From NCBI RefSeq assembly GCF_015687175.1, contig NZ_JADPQG010000003.1, positions 62,001 to 126,000 of the forward strand: DNA of 64,000 nt, written 5' to 3'. The stretch is from Reinekea sp. G2M2-21 (GTDB lineage Bacteria > Pseudomonadota > Gammaproteobacteria > Pseudomonadales > Natronospirillaceae). Of this stretch, positions 58,477 through 64,000 are shown in pieces. Position 1 is the first letter of the stretch; each line of letters begins with the position of its first letter. The translations under genes were made by a program, and so were the position numbers. The notes beneath the pieces were generated by a model that was not told the origin of the DNA, ran no database searches, and worked only from the letters and a program-made list of their open reading frames with translations.

Positions 58477-61365
58477 CTATGGAAATCGACTGGCATTGCG
58501 CTGCAACAGTGCTCGCACAAACACGACGCCAATCACGAAGGCCATCAAACACGCGAGTATCAACAAGTGCTGACTTTGCCAATAGGGGTCACACCACAAA
58601 ACCAACATGACAAATACCGCCAAGGCCACCAGATATATGACAAACCAACTGGTGCGATAAAAGCGTTGCAACTTATAAAACCATATTGAAGCGACCGCCA
58701 GTGTCACGGAAAGCACCACGACTAAAAACAGCAGCAGCCTGGCAGGCCAGCGATTGGGGCAGACGATTTTGCACACAGGCTCCAACGCGACCTCGACCGC
58801 ACTGCTGGGTTCAACGAAAAACAGCGAAGATAGAGCCGTCGTTTCATTAACGGTTAATGGCATTGTCCACAGGCCGACGCCGCCGTAATTCCATTCACTG
58901 TACTTTACGGTGGCGATGAATTCGTCTTCGGTGTATTTATTATTAGCTAACACTGGAACCAATTTTTCCATGATTTTCAAACCATTCAAAACGGATGACT
59001 TGCTGTCCAACTCAGCGTGCAGAGCTTCCATCAATGAAATAGCTGGGGTCAGGTCAGTCGCTGTTTGAGTAACAGCCGAATCGCCATCGGATGCTTCAGA
59101 TGCTCCTTGCGCATTGTCAGTTTCAACGGGTGTCAAAGATACCGCCGTACTAACAGGTTGGCTCGCGTCCAAGTAGCTCGAAGGCAAATCAATCGGGTCG
59201 ACCACAACCAAAATGATATTCAAGTAGTCGGCTAGTATGTCCATGTTTTCCTGTACGTAGTAGCCTTTGCCGAGATCGTGATAATTCACCATCAGGTTGA
59301 CGTAAAAGTCGTCGTCATTTTTGGCATTGGGTAATTCACTGAGTTTGTTTTCATCAAAAGCAACGTCGTTCAATGTCATTTTTAACTTTATGATAAAGCG
59401 GGTTACTTGCTTCATTTGCTCAGGGTCGGTCATATCGGCGAGGTCCAGATCCAGTGTGATACCGTCGGCCAGTGTACGCACCCGGCTCACTCCAAAAGAA
59501 ATGGTGGGTCGGATACGGTTAAAAAAATAATCGTTGAGTTCGGTTTTAACATGCGAGGCTAACGACAGAACAAGTTCATCGTCAAATTTGGAAACCCGGG
59601 CATTCGCCAGCTCTGTTCGGCTTAAGGTGCTGTTCTGTACATCAATACGATCCGTCAGCACCATATCCAGCTTTGCCCGGTACTTGTGAATATCGTTGAC
59701 AAATTCTGAATAGGGCTTTTTATTCTGCAGGTGAAGCCAGTCATCCACGGTACCGGCCTCGTTTAACGAAACACCGTAGTAACCTATACGGGTTAACACA
59801 TTATAATTAATAGCTTCCGGTTCGTAATCACCCAATTCACTCTGCCAAAAAGGGTAAATTCCATATATGAAGTTAGAATACAACTCACTGTCGGTCGCCT
59901 GTAGTGAGCAATTGCAATCATTTCCAGACCAGGACAATGGTGACAACGTTTGATCGCTGATCCCGGATTTGATCGCCACCGAACGAAGCCAGGTGAACTG
60001 CGACGGGGATAACTCAAGCGCTTGCGGTTGGGTTACCGCCATGTATAGCTGATTTGCGGTGTTAAATTCAACCGCGACCAGTGACGTTAGCTGCGCCATC
60101 GCGTCCTCAGAAATCACGCTAAAGCCACTGTCTGATAAGAACTGTTGAAAAGAGGCATCCGTCACCGTGTACACAATGGCTTGTGTCGTGTCAGTCGCCA
60201 TTTCGGTCTGTGCCGTACTTTTCTGTTCACTGACACTGGTTGTCGTAGTCGTGGTGTTGTCAGAATTGGTTGTGGTTACGGTGGTCGTCGCCGACGTATT
60301 GGCCGTCGTTTCACTGACCTGCTTCGTCGCGGACGCACTTGCGCTGGCATCACTGTCATCGGCTTCATCATCAGCTTTCACGACCACCGGCACCACCAGA
60401 TTGCCAATCCAATTGTCGATCGCACCTGCGGGCGATATTACGCCACCATCAATAAGGGGTTGCAGTGTTGTCCGTATCGCATTCCGCGCCGCCAGCTGAG
60501 TTTCCATTTCGGGGCGCTGGTTGTTTAGCGCGGTGACCACCGAGTTAACAGTTTGCAACGTCAGCAGATCCGCCTCCGTCACTTGAAAATAAACGTCGGG
60601 CAAATTCACTGTCGTCACCGTGATGTTGGGTGTCGCTACTACGGTAGGTTGATGCTGGGCGACATAAGCATCAATGGCCTGCAAAATGAACATGGAAGAA
60701 TGCAACGTCACCGGCGTATTAAGATCGCCCCGGGATAACGTGGGTGTGTCGCTCCCTGCGACGCTGTCCGTCTCGGATGACATTGTCTGATCGGAAAGAC
60801 CTTGTTGATAGCTCATAAACCAGGTTTCAAAATCAGGCTGCTGGACCAACACTTGCCAATCAGGGTATTTGTTTTCCAACTCCATCGAGAAAATCAGGTC
60901 TTCAACCAAAGCAGACGCTAGCAACACCCGGGTGGCGTCTTCCTTTTTTGAATTCACGATTAACCGACTGTTTTCTGAAATGGCGGAAACCTTTTCCAGA
61001 AATTCAGATTCGACACAATAATCTCGCAACCATCCCAGGGTTACAGGGCCGACAATGTTATCGGTCAACATGGCTTTATCTGCGCCATATTTAACCTGGA
61101 TGGCATTGCCTTCTTTATCGAAAAACCAACCGAGCCCACTTTGAATCAAAACCGCAAGAATACGCCCTTCAGTCAGTGCTTTGTCTTGGGTTATTTGCTC
61201 ACAGGTAAAACCAGTCAGGTTACTCATTTCGCTCTGAGCGCTGAAAGCTGAGTTGGCAACCCACAAGAGCATCGTACAGAAAACGGTTAGGCAAGCATTC
61301 CTGAGATAGCTTCTCAAATCGACGTTTCGTCGACGCCGTACGATGGCATTAGATTGTACGTTCAA
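58477..61365 (-). CDS. Large membrane-anchored periplasmic protein linked to a contractile injection system
   Basis: This 962-residue protein is unrecognised. A signal or anchor helix lies near residues 25-43. After it comes a segment (60-115) with DNIVGPVTLGWLRDYC, loosely like peptidoglycan-binding domains. A Ser/Thr/Ala-rich linker lies near 340-400. The segment from NFIYGIYPFWQSELGDYEPE has a (beta/alpha)-type pattern, LTRIGYYGVSLNEAG, LDMVLT and DGITLDLDLAD, recalling GH18-like barrels with the catalytic Glu lost. It ends in three transmembrane helices (about 868-890, 900-920, 928-950). It overlaps the AAA+ ATPase gene by four bases, so it belongs to the injection-system locus. An anchor, receptor or release factor is the best guess. 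Confidence 0.75.
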   Translation of the reverse strand: MNVQSNAIVRRRRNVDLRSYLRNACLTVFCTMLLWVANSAFSAQSEMSNLTGFTCEQITQDKALTEGRILAVLIQSGLGWFFDKEGNAIQVKYGADKAMLTDNIVGPVTLGWLRDYCVESEFLEKVSAISENSRLIVNSKKEDATRVLLASALVEDLIFSMELENKYPDWQVLVQQPDFETWFMSYQQGLSDQTMSSETDSVAGSDTPTLSRGDLNTPVTLHSSMFILQAIDAYVAQHQPTVVATPNITVTTVNLPDVYFQVTEADLLTLQTVNSVVTALNNQRPEMETQLAARNAIRTTLQPLIDGGVISPAGAIDNWIGNLVVPVVVKADDEADDSDASASASATKQVSETTANTSATTTVTTTNSDNTTTTTTSVSEQKSTAQTEMATDTTQAIVYTVTDASFQQFLSDSGFSVISEDAMAQLTSLVAVEFNTANQLYMAVTQPQALELSPSQFTWLRSVAIKSGISDQTLSPLSWSGNDCNCSLQATDSELYSNFIYGIYPFWQSELGDYEPEAINYNVLTRIGYYGVSLNEAGTVDDWLHLQNKKPYSEFVNDIHKYRAKLDMVLTDRIDVQNSTLSRTELANARVSKFDDELVLSLASHVKTELNDYFFNRIRPTISFGVSRVRTLADGITLDLDLADMTDPEQMKQVTRFIIKLKMTLNDVAFDENKLSELPNAKNDDDFYVNLMVNYHDLGKGYYVQENMDILADYLNIILVVVDPIDLPSSYLDASQPVSTAVSLTPVETDNAQGASEASDGDSAVTQTATDLTPAISLMEALHAELDSKSSVLNGLKIMEKLVPVLANNKYTEDEFIATVKYSEWNYGGVGLWTMPLTVNETTALSSLFFVEPSSAVEVALEPVCKIVCPNRWPARLLLFLVVVLSVTLAVASIWFYKLQRFYRTSWFVIYLVALAVFVMLVLWCDPYWQSQHLLILACLMAFVIGVVFVRALLQRNASRFP

Positions 61366-62771
61366 AGCGATTTACCTTCTTTTCGCTGTTCCTTGACAAC
61401 ACCTTGGTCCAGAAACTCTTGCGTAATGTGATCAGATCCGGTTTGAACAACCTGTATGGCCGCATACCGAATGACGTTGATAATGGCGCCACCTGCCAGC
61501 TCATGATTATCGGCCAGGGCATGCAGATCTACGTCGTCCGCTAACGGGCACTGTGCGGGAATCGAATTCTTCCATATTCGATAACGTTGCTGGGCATCTG
61601 GCATGGCAAAATGAATCATCGATTGAAATCGGCGCGAAAAGGCGTCATCTATATTGCCCTGTAAGTTGGTCGCTAAAATAACAATGCCGGGGTAATCTTC
61701 GATGCGCTGCAAAAGGTAGGATATTTCCTGATTTGAGTGTCGATCGTTCGCAGTGGACCCTTGCGTGCGTTTGCCAAACAGCGCGTCCGCTTCGTCGAAA
61801 AACAGAATCCATTTTTTCTTTTCAGCCTGATCAAAAAGGCTGGCCAGATTTTTCTCGGTTTCACCAATATATTTTGACACCACCGCAGACAAATCGACTC
61901 GGTAGACATCCGATTGGATTTCCTCGCCGATCAGACTGGCTGTCATGGTCTTACCGGTACCCGGTGGACCGTAAAACAGAACACGGTAGCCAGGTTTTAA
62001 CACCTTAGCCAAGCCCCAGTCCTGCATAATAGTTCTGGCACCATGTGCCCAGGAAATTAAATGACGGACCTCATCCTTTACATGATGTGCCAATACCAGA
62101 TCATCCCAGCAGGCTGCGGTGGTTAACCGTTTGGCGGGAAATGTCATACTGAAGTCAGGTTTATGAACTTCCCCTGTCGTAAACAGATTCAAATACTCAG
62201 TACTCATGCCCAACGTGGTGCAAAAAAAGGGTTCACCGAACTGCTTGTAGTCCAACATCAAAATGTTATGGGCCGTGAATGGATGGTCGGGCTCAAAGAG
62301 TTCTGTTAAGACAAAACGTTTCTCTATATCTCCTCCGGCAATTAAAAACGCCGCAGTCTCAATGGTTGGCATGAAGCCACGGTGCTGCCCACTCTGCCAG
62401 CCACCAAACTCGGAGTAGGGTTTATCGAATAACTTATTCCGAATAAAAAAAGTATCCAGCGCTTGCGGCATGATGTTGGGCAGCAAGGCCAGAATCAGTA
62501 TCAGTCGTTCACGTTCGTCGAAACCGAACAGACGAATCGTTTGGGCATACATTGATTTATCCGTACTCAAATCAGGCACGGGTATCTCGTTGATATCCGA
62601 GAATGGGTTCTCACCCTGTTCAAAATACAAATTAAATCGACAGGTCAATACACGATTAAACCAATCAATTTCAGCCGATAAAGCGTCGGCATTTAACCGC
62701 TGAATATCACTTGCTTCTGCGCCGCCCAGCGGGTCAGGCTCAATTAGGTTTAGTGCACTTGCCTGATTCAT
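61362..62771 (-). CDS. AAA+ ATPase of an extracellular contractile injection system (Afp15/PVC15-like)
   Basis: This 469-residue AAA+ protein has an N-terminal helical domain of about 220 residues and one AAA module. Walker A is FYGPPGTGKTMTAS near residues 267-280, Walker B ILFFDEADALFG near 320, sensor 1 ILATN, and arginine finger DDAFSRRFQSMI. This resembles the ATPase found at the end of eCIS clusters (Afp15), thought to help assembly or disassembly. It is 16 bases downstream of the tape-measure gene and overlaps the membrane protein gene by four bases. Confidence 0.9.
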   Translation of the reverse strand: MNQASALNLIEPDPLGGAEASDIQRLNADALSAEIDWFNRVLTCRFNLYFEQGENPFSDINEIPVPDLSTDKSMYAQTIRLFGFDERERLILILALLPNIMPQALDTFFIRNKLFDKPYSEFGGWQSGQHRGFMPTIETAAFLIAGGDIEKRFVLTELFEPDHPFTAHNILMLDYKQFGEPFFCTTLGMSTEYLNLFTTGEVHKPDFSMTFPAKRLTTAACWDDLVLAHHVKDEVRHLISWAHGARTIMQDWGLAKVLKPGYRVLFYGPPGTGKTMTASLIGEEIQSDVYRVDLSAVVSKYIGETEKNLASLFDQAEKKKWILFFDEADALFGKRTQGSTANDRHSNQEISYLLQRIEDYPGIVILATNLQGNIDDAFSRRFQSMIHFAMPDAQQRYRIWKNSIPAQCPLADDVDLHALADNHELAGGAIINVIRYAAIQVVQTGSDHITQEFLDQGVVKEQRKEGKSL

Positions 62772-62787
62772 GATAGACCTCGCTTAA

Positions 62788-64000
62788 TCATCGCCATTCA
62801 ACCTGAATAGATTGCGCCATCCAGGGGAATTTAATAAAGGTAAAGTTCCACGGAAGTTGATCCAATAACATATCAAAGGGCTTGTTCTCAACATGCAACG
62901 AATACCCGTCGTCCGTGATTCTCAGAACGCCATCACGGCAAAGAAATGACTCGCGCAGCCCGTCGATGGACGTACTCTTCAGTGGCGCCCAATTATGTAA
63001 GACCCCCTTCAGCAACCCTTCCAACACCGTTTTTTCATCGTCGGTGATGCCGACCCTGCGGACGATCGGTGTCGATAATGGCATCCCACAAAGCAGTTTG
63101 TTCAGCGCCAGTGCGGGCTCGACGGTTTCCTCACTTCCGGTGACCAACCATTGTATTAAGTGAACGCCCCGCTCTTGTGCCATCGACGTTACAAAGAGCC
63201 CTTCTTTCGTCAACGACAACATGTCAAACAATCGAGGGAGGTAAGCACAAACAATGACCAAACCAGCGTTATGGATGTACAGACTATCGCCAGCTTCTGC
63301 AGCAGAGAATTCTTGAGATTCCATGAGTTCCATAAATTGCGCTTCCGTTAGCGTCTCTTGCGCCAAACGCGAAGGCTCAATCGGGCTTTCACGTTCGAAT
63401 AGGACCGCGACCGTTTTATCACTCAAGCCATCCAAAAATAGTGGTATTTGGTCACTATTTAAATACCGGCGCAGTGCTGCAGACATTTTTCCGGTACGAC
63501 GAGACATCAACAAAGTTACCAGGTCGTTAACGTCTTGCTGTGACAGAGATTTAACGTTGGTCGTTAACGGAGGAATACTGCCTCGAGCAACGGACTGAGC
63601 CAGAAAGTCTGCAAAGGAAAGCCAGCCGCGTTGAGCGATCGTTTTTAAGTAGCTCATAAAAGTGTCTGCCAACACCGTTACATCTGCCTCGGAAATCGAC
63701 TGCATCCACTGGGTATTTTCAATCGAATCTGAGCGGTCTTGTTCGCGGTGTCTCGCATCGTCTGTGGCATGATCATCCCGCAGAGTTTGCTTCGCATCAT
63801 CCCTGGCCAACGTCGATTGAGACGGCTTTGAATCGAAAATTGTGGTTTGGCTATGGTGACCAGTCACGTTTTTCAGATCAACAACATCACCCGCCAAAAC
63901 CTGCTTAAGCAACACAATGGTAACCTCGCCGCGACTGTCGGATGCAACCACTTTTTTAATGTTCTGACCAAGGATACTACGATCAAAGCTCTGAAAAATG
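62788..64000 (-). CDS. Contractile injection system tape measure protein (C-terminal part)
   Basis: 403 residues are inside the window; the frame is open to the right edge, so the 5' end is missing. The last 175 residues match the CIS_TMP family: SLYIHNAGLVIVCAYLPRLF, RGVHLIQWLVTG, LALNKLLCGMPL, LHNWAPLKSTSIDGLRESFL and PWNFTFIKFPWMAQSIQVEW. The part before is low-similarity, as usual in this family. The protein sets tube length and sits inside the tube in Afp/PVC-type particles. A GTG at 63951 is internal, not the start. The ATPase gene begins 16 bases after the stop. Confidence 0.9.
   Translation of the reverse strand, partial: IFQSFDRSILGQNIKKVVASDSRGEVTIVLLKQVLAGDVVDLKNVTGHHSQTTIFDSKPSQSTLARDDAKQTLRDDHATDDARHREQDRSDSIENTQWMQSISEADVTVLADTFMSYLKTIAQRGWLSFADFLAQSVARGSIPPLTTNVKSLSQQDVNDLVTLLMSRRTGKMSAALRRYLNSDQIPLFLDGLSDKTVAVLFERESPIEPSRLAQETLTEAQFMELMESQEFSAAEAGDSLYIHNAGLVIVCAYLPRLFDMLSLTKEGLFVTSMAQERGVHLIQWLVTGSEETVEPALALNKLLCGMPLSTPIVRRVGITDDEKTVLEGLLKGVLHNWAPLKSTSIDGLRESFLCRDGVLRITDDGYSLHVENKPFDMLLDQLPWNFTFIKFPWMAQSIQVEWR

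Noticed and set aside
60145-60528. Plus-strand frames antisense to the 962-aa membrane protein gene
   Set aside because: They mirror the Ser/Thr-rich low-complexity linker and have no independent support.

Overview
ORGANISM. The window looks like the chromosome of a free-living, probably marine gammaproteobacterium. The evidence is a TrpR repressor, EttA and GlyA as near neighbours, c-di-GMP enzymes, a CopA/CopZ/DUF411 copper set, a PEP-CTERM protein and a DASS anion permease. An Oceanospirillales-like lineage is my best guess, by gene-content impression only. Core genes are moderately GC-balanced. The stretch from about 11.7 to 17.9 kb is clearly richer in A+T and looks acquired.

LAYOUT. 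0-4.4 kb: a truncated trpG on the minus strand faces a trpR-trpE-trpG operon across a trp-operator-like palindrome, followed by a MASE1-GGDEF diguanylate cyclase. 4.8-11.6 kb: a complete branched-chain/hydrophobic amino-acid type ABC importer (two ATPases, two permeases, Tat-exported binding protein) with an acyl-CoA ligase. 11.7-17.9 kb: a leftward array of small orphan genes separated by attC-like sites and lacking an integrase, i.e. a probable CALIN integron-cassette cluster; an IS3-family element sits inside one attC. 17.8-20.5 kb: REP palindromes, a degenerate RadC-like gene and a 322-bp tandem repeat. 20.7-26.8 kb: a DUF6544 gene, then a tightly overlapping minus-strand operon (DASS permease, anchored binding protein, HAD phosphatase, glutamate-receptor-like ion channel, lipoprotein). 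27-36 kb: glyA, a methyltransferase gene broken by a 262-bp palindromic MITE, membrane and periplasmic unknowns, ettA, a PAS-GGDEF-EAL protein and tRNA-Leu(UAG). 35.8-43 kb: an AAC(3)-I-like acetyltransferase, glutaryl-CoA dehydrogenase, an inverted copy of the 322-bp repeat, a DfrA1-like dihydrofolate reductase, GNAT, Nudix-like, AraC, MATE and ddl. 43-51 kb: diguanylate cyclase, small stress-type proteins, Crp/Fnr regulator, methyltransferase, a polyphosphate:AMP phosphotransferase/GAF/potassium-channel operon and an HDOD-like protein. 51.3-56.8 kb: a copper-handling operon. 56.8-58.3 kb: a PEP-CTERM protein and a half-size GDT1 protein. 58.5-64 kb (cut by the window edge): the end of an extracellular contractile injection system locus (tape-measure protein, AAA+ ATPase) translationally coupled to a large unrecognised membrane-anchored periplasmic protein.

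MOST NOTABLE. (1) The contractile-injection-system end module with a 962-aa membrane protein of unknown family. (2) The CALIN-like cassette array with an IS inside an attC. (3) The operon containing a prokaryotic ionotropic-glutamate-receptor-like channel. (4) Chromosomal relatives of the mobile resistance families DfrA1 and AAC(3)-I within 3 kb of each other, next to a dispersed repeat that also borders the cassette region. (5) Several small palindromic mobile elements, one of which inactivated a methyltransferase gene. All family names come from recognising sequence motifs by eye; no database search was run.
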